A DNA stretch of 64,000 nucleotides, from positions 124,001 to 188,000 of the forward strand of contig NZ_JAERJP010000011.1 in NCBI RefSeq assembly GCF_018257575.1, read 5' to 3'. This DNA is from Tatumella sp. JGM91. GTDB lineage: Bacteria; Pseudomonadota; Gammaproteobacteria; Enterobacterales; Enterobacteriaceae. Under the pieces are notes generated by a model, which saw only the letters and a program-made list of their open reading frames with translations, was not told the origin of the DNA and ran no database searches. The translations under genes were made by a program, and so were the position numbers. Below are positions 16,789 to 25,407 of the stretch, one piece after another (position 1 is the first letter of the stretch; every line of letters begins with the position of its first letter).

Positions 16789-17280
16789 ATGATCAGACTC
16801 TCCGTAGCCTTAGTGTTTGTTCCGGCAATATTGTTCGGCAGTGCGGCACAGGCCGCCACAGCGGACGCTGAAGCACAGCTTAAACCTTATCCTCCGGCTG
16901 CTGAACATATGCAGCGCCATGTCATGTTGTTGCCGGTACTTGCCGACGAACCACAGCACAGGGTGGAACTGATTATTGGTAAACAGATGCTGACCGATTG
17001 TAACCAGGTCCGGCTGGCCGGGGAACTCAGTGAGCAGACCGTCAAAGGCTGGGGCTATCCTTATTATCAGGTCAGCCTGCAGCCCGGGGCGGTATCAACT
17101 CGCATGGCTTGTGTCGATACCCCTAAGAAAAATACTCTGGTGACGCTGCCTGCGGCCGGGGAGCAATTACTGCGCTATAACAGTAAACTGCCGCTGGTTG
17201 TTTATGCGCCTGAGGGCGTACAGGTCAGCTATCGTGTCTGGCAGGCGGGTAAACAGGTGATCTCTTCTCAGGTCCGTTAA
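16789..17280 (+). CDS. eco: Ecotin, periplasmic serine-protease inhibitor
   Basis: Dimeric periplasmic inhibitor of trypsin-fold serine proteases, thought to protect the cell from host enzymes. The 163 residues start with a Sec signal peptide (cleavage near AQA-AT, residue 22). Conserved features are PYPPAAEHMQRH, the GWGYPYYQV segment, the disulfide cysteines Cys71 and Cys108, and RYNSKLPLVVYAP. The reactive site reads VSTRMAC, so P1 is Arg105 instead of the methionine of E. coli ecotin. Arg at P1 should favour trypsin-like targets. It sits 60 bases behind feoB with its own ribosome site (TTAGGAAATTCT). Confidence 0.95.
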   Translation: MIRLSVALVFVPAILFGSAAQAATADAEAQLKPYPPAAEHMQRHVMLLPVLADEPQHRVELIIGKQMLTDCNQVRLAGELSEQTVKGWGYPYYQVSLQPGAVSTRMACVDTPKKNTLVTLPAAGEQLLRYNSKLPLVVYAPEGVQVSYRVWQAGKQVISSQVR

Positions 17281-17295
17281 TCTGTTTCAGCCAGT

Positions 17296-17325
17296 AAACG
17301 GCTCCGGTGCTCACCGGAGCCGTTT
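17296..17325. terminator. Bidirectional terminator between eco and the PTS gene
   Basis: Perfect 13-bp stem AAACGGCTCCGGT (17296-17308) with ACCGGAGCCGTTT (17313-17325) and loop GCTC. It separates two convergent genes. Confidence 0.85.
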
Positions 17326-17330
17326 AACCG

Positions 17331-18710
17331 TCAGGATTTTACTGTTGTCAGTGCCAGCCCCGGTTTCAGTAACGCATACATTGCCCCGGTCACCAGGCTG
17401 CCAGTAATAATGGCCAGCAGATACAGTCCCACATGATCAACCGCGTTTGGAATAGCCAGTACAAACAGCCCGCCGTGTGGTGCCATCAGGGTACAGCCAA
17501 AATACATCGACATCCCGCCGGCCAGTGCGCCGCCTGTCATTGTTGACGGGATAACCCTGATGGGATCCCTGGCGGCAAAGGGGATAGCACCTTCTGAAAT
17601 AAAGCACAGGCCCAGAACAAAGGAGGCTTTACCGGCTTCCCGCTCCTGCTGACTGAACTTAGTTTTCGCCAGCCAGGTGGAGATTCCCATGCCGAGGGCC
17701 GGAACCATGCCTGAAGCCATAATTGCGGCCATCGGACCGTAGGTATGGGATGCCAGCAGACCGACGCCGAAAGTATAGGCCGCTTTATTGACCGGTCCCC
17801 CGAGATCAAAGCATTGCATTGCTCCCAGTAACACCCCCAGCAGTACTGCATTGGCGGTTGTCATACTGGCGAGGAAATTCGTCAGGCCGGCCATTACCCG
17901 TGCCACCGGTCCGCCCACCACGAAGATCATAATCAGCCCGGTCACCAGAGTGGCCAGTAAAGGGATCACCAGTACCGGTTTTAATGCCTCCATGGACGCC
18001 GGCAGACGGATTTTCTGCGTCAGAAAGCGGGCGGTGTAACCGGCCAGAAATCCGGCGACAATCCCGCCGAGAAAACCGGCGCCACCGGTTGCGGCCAGCA
18101 TACCGCCAATCAGGCCGGGTGCCAGCCCGGGACGGTCAGCAATCGAATAAGAAATATAGCCTGCCAGCACCGGCACCATCAGGGCAAAAGCCGCTTTCCC
18201 CCCGATATCCATTAATGCCGCCGCCAGGGTGCCCGGTTGTTTAAATGCTTCAATCCCGAAGACAAAAGATAAGGCGATACATAATCCCCCGGCGACTACC
18301 AGCGGTAGCATATGTGACACCCCGGTCATCAGGTGTTTGTAGACGGAGGGCAGTTGGTTTTTTGTCCCGCCACTCCTGCCGGAGGCGGCGGTATTGTACA
18401 CAGTGGCTGACTCGCCGGCCTGTTGCAGTACCTGCTGCGGGTTTTTCAGTGCCGCACTGGTGCTGGTGCGGTAAATACGTTTTCCCACGAAACGGGATAA
18501 ATCAGTATCAATATCTGCGGCAATAATGACGACATCTGCCTGCCGGATATCGTCATCACTCAGTAAATCCCGTGCGCCCACGGAGCCACGGGTTTCCACG
18601 TTAAGCAGGTAACCGAGCTTTTCGGCGGCGGTTTTCAGAGCCTCTGCGGCCATAAACGTATGTGCGACACCTGTAGGACAGGCGGTTACTGCAACCATTC
18701 GCTGACTCAT
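17331..18710 (-). CDS. Fructose-type PTS permease, EIIBC
   Basis: Inner-membrane sugar phosphotransferase that takes up and phosphorylates a sugar of the fructose/mannitol class. The ATG at 18710 follows AAGGTG; the longer GTG start nine bases earlier is less likely. The EIIB domain (about 1-100) has the phospho-cysteine motif VTACPTGVAH (Cys11). A linker leads to the EIIC domain (about 125-455) with GGPVNKAAYTF and FISEGAIPFAARDP. Unlike FruA of E. coli it has one EIIB domain, not two, and no EIIA gene is nearby, so it must borrow an EIIA. The upstream gene is a shikimate-dehydrogenase-like oxidoreductase on the same strand, 78 bases away. Confidence 0.88.
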   Translation of the reverse strand: MSQRMVAVTACPTGVAHTFMAAEALKTAAEKLGYLLNVETRGSVGARDLLSDDDIRQADVVIIAADIDTDLSRFVGKRIYRTSTSAALKNPQQVLQQAGESATVYNTAASGRSGGTKNQLPSVYKHLMTGVSHMLPLVVAGGLCIALSFVFGIEAFKQPGTLAAALMDIGGKAAFALMVPVLAGYISYSIADRPGLAPGLIGGMLAATGGAGFLGGIVAGFLAGYTARFLTQKIRLPASMEALKPVLVIPLLATLVTGLIMIFVVGGPVARVMAGLTNFLASMTTANAVLLGVLLGAMQCFDLGGPVNKAAYTFGVGLLASHTYGPMAAIMASGMVPALGMGISTWLAKTKFSQQEREAGKASFVLGLCFISEGAIPFAARDPIRVIPSTMTGGALAGGMSMYFGCTLMAPHGGLFVLAIPNAVDHVGLYLLAIITGSLVTGAMYALLKPGLALTTVKS

Positions 18711-18787
18711 GGAATACACCTTATATTTCAGTTCGTATTATTGGTTTAACAGGTGTTTTAAGCTTACCGGGTACAGAGGCCGGCAGA

Positions 18788-19606
18788 TTATTGTCGTGAA
18801 TAGGCGGCGGCCTCACGGAACAATTGGTTCGACGGACGAATCCCCGTATAGAGTGCAAATTGTTCAACGGCTTGAATAGCAAACACTTCCGAACCGGTGA
18901 TCACGGTTTTATTCAGTTCACGGGCACAGTTAATCAACGGCGTTGTTTCCGGCAGGGCGACCACATCAAAAACTATCTCTGCCGCCTGTATCTGCGAGAC
19001 GGAAAATGCCAGTTTCTCTGCGTCCGGGCTTCCTGTCATACCGATAGGGGTGGCGTTAATCAGTAACTGCGGTTGCAACGATGTCATATCGGTCGCTGAA
19101 CGAAAACCACAAAGCTCCGCCAGTTCCGCTGCGCTGTCGGCATTGTTACCGATCACCCAGCCGTCTTTAAAACCGGCATCTTTCAGGGCACAGGCGATAG
19201 CTTTTGCCATACCGCCACTGCCAAGCAGGACAAAACTGAGCTGATTACTGACCTGGTATTGTTTCAGCAGGGCGGCGATCGCAATGTAATCCGTATTATA
19301 GGCTTTCAGATAACCGTCAGTATTGACGATAGTATTGACTGAATTAATCGCCGCGGCGGAGGCATCCAGTTCATCGACCAGCGGAATACACTGCTGTTTA
19401 AAAGGCATTGAAATCGCACAGCCACGGATACCTAATGCCCTGACACCGCCGATAGCGGCAGGTAAATCGCGGGTAGTAAAGGCCTTATACAGATAATCGA
19501 GATCCAGGGCGTCATACAGGTAATTATGAAAGCGGGTACCGAAGTTACTGGGGCGTGCGGCCAGTGACATACAAATGGTGGTGTCTTTATTAATCTGGCG
19601 GGTCAT
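18788..19606 (-). CDS. Shikimate 5-dehydrogenase-like protein (HI0607/SdhL type)
   Basis: NAD(P)-dependent oxidoreductase of the AroE family. The 272 residues match the shikimate-dehydrogenase-like subgroup known from Haemophilus HI0607: INKDTTICMSLAARPSNFGTRFHN at the start and ALGIRGCAISMPFKQQC near 58-72, where Lys69 and Asp105 (NTDYIA) are the usual catalytic pair. The nucleotide-binding motif is LGSGGMAKA near 127-135. The subgroup has weak activity on shikimate and its natural substrate is unclear. It is not the biosynthetic AroE, which sits elsewhere in enterobacteria. It is divergent from sgrR and probably co-transcribed with the PTS gene downstream. Confidence 0.85.
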   Translation of the reverse strand: MTRQINKDTTICMSLAARPSNFGTRFHNYLYDALDLDYLYKAFTTRDLPAAIGGVRALGIRGCAISMPFKQQCIPLVDELDASAAAINSVNTIVNTDGYLKAYNTDYIAIAALLKQYQVSNQLSFVLLGSGGMAKAIACALKDAGFKDGWVIGNNADSAAELAELCGFRSATDMTSLQPQLLINATPIGMTGSPDAEKLAFSVSQIQAAEIVFDVVALPETTPLINCARELNKTVITGSEVFAIQAVEQFALYTGIRPSNQLFREAAAYSRQ

Positions 19607-19703
19607 ACATTACTCCTTGTCGCTCTGTTTTTTTCAGGTTGTCCGGACGGCAGACCACACTGATAAATTTGTTAAAACTTGTCGTCACTCTGATAATGAA
19701 CTA

Positions 19704-19754
19704 AAAAGAGGAAGGTAAAAACGGCTGTGTTTTTATTAAAGGAGTTCCTCTTTT
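19704..19754 (+). promoter_or_regulatory. Inverted repeat enclosing the sgrR ribosome site
   Basis: AAAAGAGGAA (19704-19713) and TTCCTCTTTT (19745-19754) are a perfect 10-bp inverted repeat. The right arm ends directly before the ATG at 19755, and the loop contains the Shine-Dalgarno AAAGGAG (19738-19744). In RNA it would form a stem next to the start codon; in DNA it could be an operator, since SgrR of E. coli represses its own gene. Confidence 0.6.
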
Positions 19755-21542
19755 ATGCCGGTAACACGACTTGAACAACATTATCTGAGATTACTGAACT
19801 ATTTTCCGTCACGGGATATCACTACCACCTTAGGGGCGCTGGCTGATCAGCTGTGCTGTACCAAACGGCACATGCGGTCATTACTTTTAAGAATGCAGGA
19901 TGCGGGCTGGCTGGAATGGCAGGCAAATGCGGGACGTGGTCATCAGTCGCGGCTGATCCTGCGTTGCAGCGAACAGCAGCTATTGTTAGCAAAAGCGGAA
20001 CATCTGCTGGATGACGGCGACATTGGCAGCGCCGTGCGGTTACTTGATAATCAGCAGCCGCTGGTGTCGGCATTGCTCAGGAAAAAACTGGGCTACAGTG
20101 TTCGCCAGGATCGTCAGTCTCTGCGGATCCCCTATTACCGGACCATGCCGCATCTGTACCCGGGGACCCCTCTGCGTCGTTCAGAAGCGCATCTGGTGAA
20201 ACAGATTTTCAGCGGGCTGACCCGTATTAATCCGCAAAGTGGCCGGCCGGAAGCCGATCTGGCTCATTTCTGGTCACAGAGCAGTGAGCTGAAGTGGTCT
20301 TTTCATCTGCGGCCGGCGGTCCGTTTCCATGATGGTAAAGAACTGACCAGCAAGGATGTGGTGGCCTCATTAATCCGCAGCGCAGAATTACCCTTGTTTT
20401 CGCACCTGCGGCAGGTTACGGCACAGGGCAGTCTGACGGTAGTGATTGAACTGAGCCAGCCTGATCCGCAATTACCTTTATTACTGACCGACACTGCTGC
20501 CTTGATCCTGCCAGCTGACCATGCCAGCCGCAAAGACTTTGCTGTCAGACCGATCGGCAGCGGACCGTATTTTGTCGCCGAAAATGATCAGTGGCATTTA
20601 CGGATGCAGGCATTTGATGACTATTTCGGTTTCCGCGGGCTGCTGGATGATATCGAAGTGATTGTCTGGCCTTTATCGGAACAGGGAGAGGCTGCGCCGC
20701 CGGCAGAAGCCACCGCGCGGCTGCATCCGGTTGCTCCGGCGGCATGGCTGAGTTCCAGCCTGAGTGATATCGAATACACTTCGGGGATGGCCGCAGGACT
20801 GAGCGGCCCGCCGGACGATGTTTCCGGTGAGATGTTTCCCGAAAAAGGCGGTTATTTTTTGCTCTGCGACAGCCGTTCGGCTTACTGGAAAAAACCAGAA
20901 CACCGCCGCTGGATCCGTGAAGTACTGAACCCTTACGCGCTGATCCAGCGTTTTATTGCGCCGATCCGGCCATTCTGGATCCCTGCAGGCAGCCTGTTAC
21001 CGGACTGGCTGCACTATATGGATGACGGCCCGGTGACCATTCCGCCATTTACACGCCTGTCAGAGGGCTGCGGGCAACTGACCCTGGCGTATCATCTTCA
21101 GCACCCGGAATTTGCCATGCTGGCCTGCGAAATGCAGCATCTGCTGCAGCAACACAATATTACCCTGACTCTGCTCGGGCTGGAGTATCAGCAATGGGCG
21201 CGCGGCGATGCGGAAGCCGATCTCTGGCTGGGGACGGTTAACTTTGCGGTCCCTGAAAGCTGGCACGTCGGCAGCTGGCTGCTGGGGATGCCACTGCTAA
21301 AACACTCAGTATCCGGCGGGGACAGGCAACGGTTTGCCGGCTGGCAACAGCAGTGGCGGGAGCAGACACTGGGGGCAAAACAACTGACCCGTGAAGTGAT
21401 CCGCGATGGCTGGTTACAGCCGCTGTTCCACCACTGGATGCGGCTGAAAGGTCCGGGGCAGGCACAGGGTATTCATCTGAATAACCTCGGCTGGTTTGAC
21501 TTCACCCGCGCATGGATGGTGCCGCCAGCGGCAGACAACTGA
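19755..21542 (+). CDS. sgrR: SgrR, transcriptional regulator of the sugar-phosphate stress response
   Basis: Cytoplasmic regulator that in E. coli activates the sRNA SgrS when sugar phosphates accumulate. The N-terminal winged-helix domain (about 1-110) contains CTKRHMRSLLLRMQDAGWLEWQAN, and a solute-binding-protein-like domain (about 120-500) has LRRSEAHLVKQIFSGLTRIN; the end GWFDFTRAWMVPP is also typical. Length 595 is slightly above the E. coli 551, with a longer region around 225-250. The neighbouring PTS permease is a plausible source of sugar phosphate. I could not find an SgrS-like RNA in the 148 bases upstream, where it lies in E. coli, nor setA downstream. Confidence 0.88.
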   Translation: MPVTRLEQHYLRLLNYFPSRDITTTLGALADQLCCTKRHMRSLLLRMQDAGWLEWQANAGRGHQSRLILRCSEQQLLLAKAEHLLDDGDIGSAVRLLDNQQPLVSALLRKKLGYSVRQDRQSLRIPYYRTMPHLYPGTPLRRSEAHLVKQIFSGLTRINPQSGRPEADLAHFWSQSSELKWSFHLRPAVRFHDGKELTSKDVVASLIRSAELPLFSHLRQVTAQGSLTVVIELSQPDPQLPLLLTDTAALILPADHASRKDFAVRPIGSGPYFVAENDQWHLRMQAFDDYFGFRGLLDDIEVIVWPLSEQGEAAPPAEATARLHPVAPAAWLSSSLSDIEYTSGMAAGLSGPPDDVSGEMFPEKGGYFLLCDSRSAYWKKPEHRRWIREVLNPYALIQRFIAPIRPFWIPAGSLLPDWLHYMDDGPVTIPPFTRLSEGCGQLTLAYHLQHPEFAMLACEMQHLLQQHNITLTLLGLEYQQWARGDAEADLWLGTVNFAVPESWHVGSWLLGMPLLKHSVSGGDRQRFAGWQQQWREQTLGAKQLTREVIRDGWLQPLFHHWMRLKGPGQAQGIHLNNLGWFDFTRAWMVPPAADN

Positions 21543-21545
21543 CCA

Positions 21546-21716
21546 TTACATATAGCTGCCGCGCATCACCTCACCACACAGCAGTGGCGTTTTCGGATAC
21601 TTTGGCTGCTGCTGGCTGATGGCGGTCTGGCAGCGGGATTCCGTAGAGTACAGGGCGACAGAAAAAGGCAGTACACGGGAGTGAGCAATCATCAGGGCAA
21701 CAAATCCGGCTATCAT
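21546..21716 (-). CDS. DUF1482-like small protein (56 aa)
   Basis: An ATG at 21716 is preceded by a perfect GGAGG six bases upstream (21723-21727 region), and the frame runs 56 codons to a TAA at 21546. The product starts with a hydrophobic helix (MIAGFVALMIAHSRVLPFSVALY), followed by YSTESRCQTAIS and a second cysteine. This pattern (hydrophobic start, V-LY-T--C) is that of DUF1482 proteins such as E. coli YebW. Role unknown. It is convergent with sgrR, whose stop is only three bases away. Confidence 0.7.
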   Translation of the reverse strand: MIAGFVALMIAHSRVLPFSVALYSTESRCQTAISQQQPKYPKTPLLCGEVMRGSYM

Positions 21717-21895
21717 CTGAAACCTCCGGTTATAGGATAATAAATCAGCAATTCAGAGTGTAGCTTAACCCCGGCGAATTATTGCAGCGAAAGTGTTTGC
21801 AACGGCTAACCCGGGTAACAACCCATGTCCGTAACCCGTATCACCACAGCCGCAGGGCAGCACTTTTGCTCCCCTGCGGTGATGACCGCCGCGGG

Positions 21896-23572
21896 TTAAA
21901 ACATTTCGGCCATATTCAGCTGGCTCATCAGCAGGGCATTGGCGCTGTAATCCACAGGGATGGCGATAACCGCCGGGCCCTGAACATCCATTGCGGCACG
22001 CAGCGTGCTTTCCAGCGTTTCAGAAGAAGTGACGGCAAAACCTTTGGCGCCAAAGGCTTCAGCGTAGGCTTTAAAATCAATCGGACCAAAATCCACCCCG
22101 GAGGTGCGGGCATATTTTTTGTCTTCCTGAATCGCCACCATATTGTAGCAATTATCCACCCAGATAATATGCAGCAGGTTAACGCCCAGCCGGACTGCGG
22201 TTTCCAGCTCCATACTGGACTGCATAAAACCACCGTCTCCGGACACAGACACCACTTTACGCTGCGGGTCAACCAGTGCGGCACCAATCGCCCATGGCAG
22301 TGCCACGCCCATGGTCTGCTGCCCGTTGGAGATCAGCACCTGACGGGCACGGAAACTGTAAAGGTAACGGGCAATCCAGATATGGAAGCTGCCCATATCC
22401 ACGCACAGGGTGACATCGTTATTCACGATATCCTGCATTGCCCTCACCAGCCGTAACGGATGGATGGCAAATTGCTGCAGGCTGTGACCCTTGCGCGACA
22501 GTAACTCACGTTGCTGCTGGCGTTCCTGCAAAATGGCGGCTGTGCCGCTGCTTAATATATAACGCTGATCAATCTGTCCGGCCAGCAAATCGACGGTCTC
22601 TGCAATATCGCCGATTAATTCAACATCCGGAGAGTAATTACTGTCATTTTCGGCCGGCAGCACATCAATATGCACCAGTTGTGCCGCGCCGCGGTTCCAT
22701 TTTGCCGGTTCATATTCTACCGGACTGTAACCGACAGTAATAATCAGGTCAGCATTACGCAGTAACTGGTCGCCGGCCTGGTTATTAAATAAACCGACAC
22801 GGCCGGCAAAGCGTGAGAAGTGATCCTGATCGATCACCCCGGCAGCCTGATAAGTGCTGGTCACAGGGATGTCGCTTTTTCTCAGTAACTTGCGTACGGC
22901 ATCGGCGTTACGTGTCTGGCTGGCCATCAGACCGAGCAGCAATACGGGGTTTTTGGCCTGACGGATCAGTGCGGCAACCTGATTAATCTCTTTTTGTGGT
23001 GCGCTGCCAAGTGCCGGCAGGCGTGCGCTCAGCACATGTCCGCTGGCGGGCTCGTTGACAATATCCATCGGCAGGCTGATAAATGATGCCCCCGGACGGC
23101 CAAACTCAGCGGCACGGAACCCGTTAGACAGGACTTCGGCAATCGCCGATGAGGAGGTAACTTCGGCCGCATATTTGGTGACCGGACGGAACATCGACAC
23201 GGTATCCATGGTCTGGTGTACCTGTTTCAGATGGTCCTGCCGGCTAACGGCCCCGCCGATGGCGACAAAGGGGTCACCTTCGGAGGTGGCAGTAGCGGCA
23301 CTGGTAATCAGGTTTGAACACCCCGGGCCTGAAGTGACCAGCGCCACACCGGCTTTACCCGTCAGACGACCAATGGCCCCGGCCATAAATCCGGCGTTTG
23401 CTTCCAGCCGCACCGGAACAGTGATAATCGGAGAGTCTTCCAGAGAGTCAAATACCCGGTCAATTTTCGCACCGGGGATACCGAACACATACTTAACTTG
23501 CTGCTCTTCCAGCTGAGCGACCACCAAATCTGCGCCGCATTCCCACCCGGTTTTTTTCTCAGTATCTTTCAC
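21896..23572 (-). CDS. budB: Catabolic alpha-acetolactate synthase
   Basis: Thiamin-diphosphate enzyme that joins two pyruvates to acetolactate, the first step of acetoin/2,3-butanediol fermentation. The 558 residues align along their length with Klebsiella BudB (559), including [28 protein letters not shown] and the ThDP motif [30 protein letters not shown]. Glu57 is the catalytic glutamate. The residue before it is Leu56 (VRLEANA), where relatives have His (RHEANA); this is unusual. It lies 35 bases behind budA. No regulatory small subunit is present, as expected for the catabolic enzyme. Confidence 0.94.
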   Translation of the reverse strand: MKDTEKKTGWECGADLVVAQLEEQQVKYVFGIPGAKIDRVFDSLEDSPIITVPVRLEANAGFMAGAIGRLTGKAGVALVTSGPGCSNLITSAATATSEGDPFVAIGGAVSRQDHLKQVHQTMDTVSMFRPVTKYAAEVTSSSAIAEVLSNGFRAAEFGRPGASFISLPMDIVNEPASGHVLSARLPALGSAPQKEINQVAALIRQAKNPVLLLGLMASQTRNADAVRKLLRKSDIPVTSTYQAAGVIDQDHFSRFAGRVGLFNNQAGDQLLRNADLIITVGYSPVEYEPAKWNRGAAQLVHIDVLPAENDSNYSPDVELIGDIAETVDLLAGQIDQRYILSSGTAAILQERQQQRELLSRKGHSLQQFAIHPLRLVRAMQDIVNNDVTLCVDMGSFHIWIARYLYSFRARQVLISNGQQTMGVALPWAIGAALVDPQRKVVSVSGDGGFMQSSMELETAVRLGVNLLHIIWVDNCYNMVAIQEDKKYARTSGVDFGPIDFKAYAEAFGAKGFAVTSSETLESTLRAAMDVQGPAVIAIPVDYSANALLMSQLNMAEMF

Positions 23573-23607
23573 AGTAAAATCCTTACTTAGCCGTTACGCG
23601 CAGAGGG

Positions 23608-24390
23608 TTAACCTTCCACTGACTGGATAGCCGCACTGAGATCGTCCGGATTCAGATCGGCGTTACGGAAATCGTTATCTCCGGGGAAATCAATCAGCAG
23701 TTTTTCGATAGTGCCAAACGTCAGTTTCCCTTCACTGACCTGGTAATCGAGCACATGGCCGCCGCTGCTGCGCTGCTGATTAATAAAGTGTTCGTGGTAA
23801 CCCGCCACATTAATGCCTTGCATATACTCGGGCGTCAGAAAACCAATCAGCACGCCGTCCTGGCGCTGAATATGAAATACCGGCTGTTCTTCAACAGCCT
23901 GCATCATCGGTTTATAAGGACGGTGCTGTTCCGGCACGGTACGGGTATCTACCTTTTCGAAATGACCGTCGATGCGCAGGGCACAAAACAGGTTTTTACT
24001 GGCGACCGTTTCGTCAATAATCTGATGGATCTGCTGGCGGGTATGGGGGCGGTCAATAGTATATTCATGGGTCGGGTTGAAAAAAGTCATCACCGCGAAC
24101 GGCGTTTTCTGGTCCGGGTGGGCGCTGCGTGCACTGCCATCGCTGCGTAACTGAAATACGTCACTGTTAAAAGCGATCATTTCACCATCCAGATGATTAA
24201 AGGTGCCGAGCCCGAAATCCCCGTGCTCCAGTAATTCACGGATTGTGGTATCGCCTTCATAAACACCGCTCAACAGGGCGCTCATCAGGGAAGCCTGATA
24301 AATGACATTCTCACCCTGTTTTTTTTCCAGTCTGAGTGCTGCCCGGGTGATATCGCTGATGCAGCTGCATCCGCAACTTGCTGTTTCCAT
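23608..24390 (-). CDS. budA: Alpha-acetolactate decarboxylase
   Basis: Zinc enzyme converting acetolactate to acetoin. The 260 residues contain YQASLMSALLSGVYEGDTTIRELLEHGDFGLGTFN near the start and the metal-binding histidines in GYHEHFINQQRSSGGHVLDY (about 196-215). It is the first gene of a budA-budB operon, divergent from budR. No budC (acetoin reductase) follows, so this locus by itself would make acetoin, not butanediol. Confidence 0.95.
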   Translation of the reverse strand: METASCGCSCISDITRAALRLEKKQGENVIYQASLMSALLSGVYEGDTTIRELLEHGDFGLGTFNHLDGEMIAFNSDVFQLRSDGSARSAHPDQKTPFAVMTFFNPTHEYTIDRPHTRQQIHQIIDETVASKNLFCALRIDGHFEKVDTRTVPEQHRPYKPMMQAVEEQPVFHIQRQDGVLIGFLTPEYMQGINVAGYHEHFINQQRSSGGHVLDYQVSEGKLTFGTIEKLLIDFPGDNDFRNADLNPDDLSAAIQSVEG

Positions 24391-24494
24391 GATTATTTCC
24401 TGCGGTTTTTTACTTAACCTTGTGGCCTAAAGGTTGACAGGTCACCGCAGATAATTCCAATATGATGCAGTACCCACTTTGAGACGTTTTTGAT

Positions 24495-25370
24495 ATGGAA
24501 CTGCGCCATTTACGCTATTTCGTTGCGGTGGCAGATGCGGGGAATTTCACCCGTGCTGCCGAAAATCTCGGGATATCACAGCCCCCCCTCAGCCAGCAGA
24601 TACAGAGGCTTGAACACGAAATAGGCAGCCCGTTACTGCGCCGTCTGACCCGCAGTGTCGAACTGACCGATGCCGGCCGCGTGCTATATGAAGATGCTAT
24701 TAAAATATTGAAAATGTCTGATGCCGCCTTTGAAAAAGCCTGCAGTGTCGGACGCGGGCTGAGTGGCTGGCTGCGGATTGGTTTCGCCTCATCAACGGCC
24801 CTCAATCCACGGGTGTTCACTTTGCTGCACACTTTCCGCGACCATTATCCGATGATCAATCTGCACCCCGGTGAACTGCATATGTCAGCGCTGGTGGATG
24901 AACTGCTGAAGGGAGCGATTGATCTGGCCTTTATCCGGCTGCCCTGCGCCCGCAGCAGAGAACTGGAGTACCGGATCATTGATAATGAAGAAATGGTGGT
25001 TGCGTTACCCGCTAATCATCCTCTGGCGGCGAATCATCAGCTCAGCTCTCTGGCTGAATTACGTAACGAAACGCTGATTATCTTCCCGCGCGAGATCTCT
25101 CCGGGGCTGTATGATTCGGTGATCAATGCCTGCAGTGATGCAGGTTTTACTCCGCCCAATGTTGCGCAATCACCCCAGACCACCTCGGCTATCAGCATGG
25201 TCGCCACCGGTTTTGGTTATACGATAATACCTGCGTCGCTGAGTAAAATTGATCAGGCCAACGTACGCTACCTGCCGGTAAAAGGCACTCCGCTGACCGC
25301 CCAGGTTGCACTGGCATGGCGGCGACATAATCTGAGTAAAGCCGGAGAACATTTCCTGGCGTTATTATAA
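24495..25370 (+). CDS. budR: LysR-family regulator of the bud operon
   Basis: LysR-type activator expected to sense acetate or acid and induce budAB. The 291 residues have the N-terminal winged helix (MELRHLRYFVAVADAGNFTRAAENLGISQPPLSQQIQRLE) and a C-terminal effector domain. It is divergent from budA with 104 bases between the starts, where the LysR box should lie. The terminator behind it serves the opposing gss gene and probably also budR. Confidence 0.9.
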   Translation: MELRHLRYFVAVADAGNFTRAAENLGISQPPLSQQIQRLEHEIGSPLLRRLTRSVELTDAGRVLYEDAIKILKMSDAAFEKACSVGRGLSGWLRIGFASSTALNPRVFTLLHTFRDHYPMINLHPGELHMSALVDELLKGAIDLAFIRLPCARSRELEYRIIDNEEMVVALPANHPLAANHQLSSLAELRNETLIIFPREISPGLYDSVINACSDAGFTPPNVAQSPQTTSAISMVATGFGYTIIPASLSKIDQANVRYLPVKGTPLTAQVALAWRRHNLSKAGEHFLALL

Positions 25371-25396
25371 AAAAGCCCGTGGCAGGATTGCCACGG
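25371..25396 (-). terminator. Terminator after gss (and budR)
   Basis: Perfect 8-bp stem CCGTGGCA (25377-25384) with TGCCACGG (25389-25396), loop GGAT, followed on the minus strand by GGGCTTTTTT. Confidence 0.9.
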
Positions 25397-25407
25397 ACAG
25401 GGCGGAG

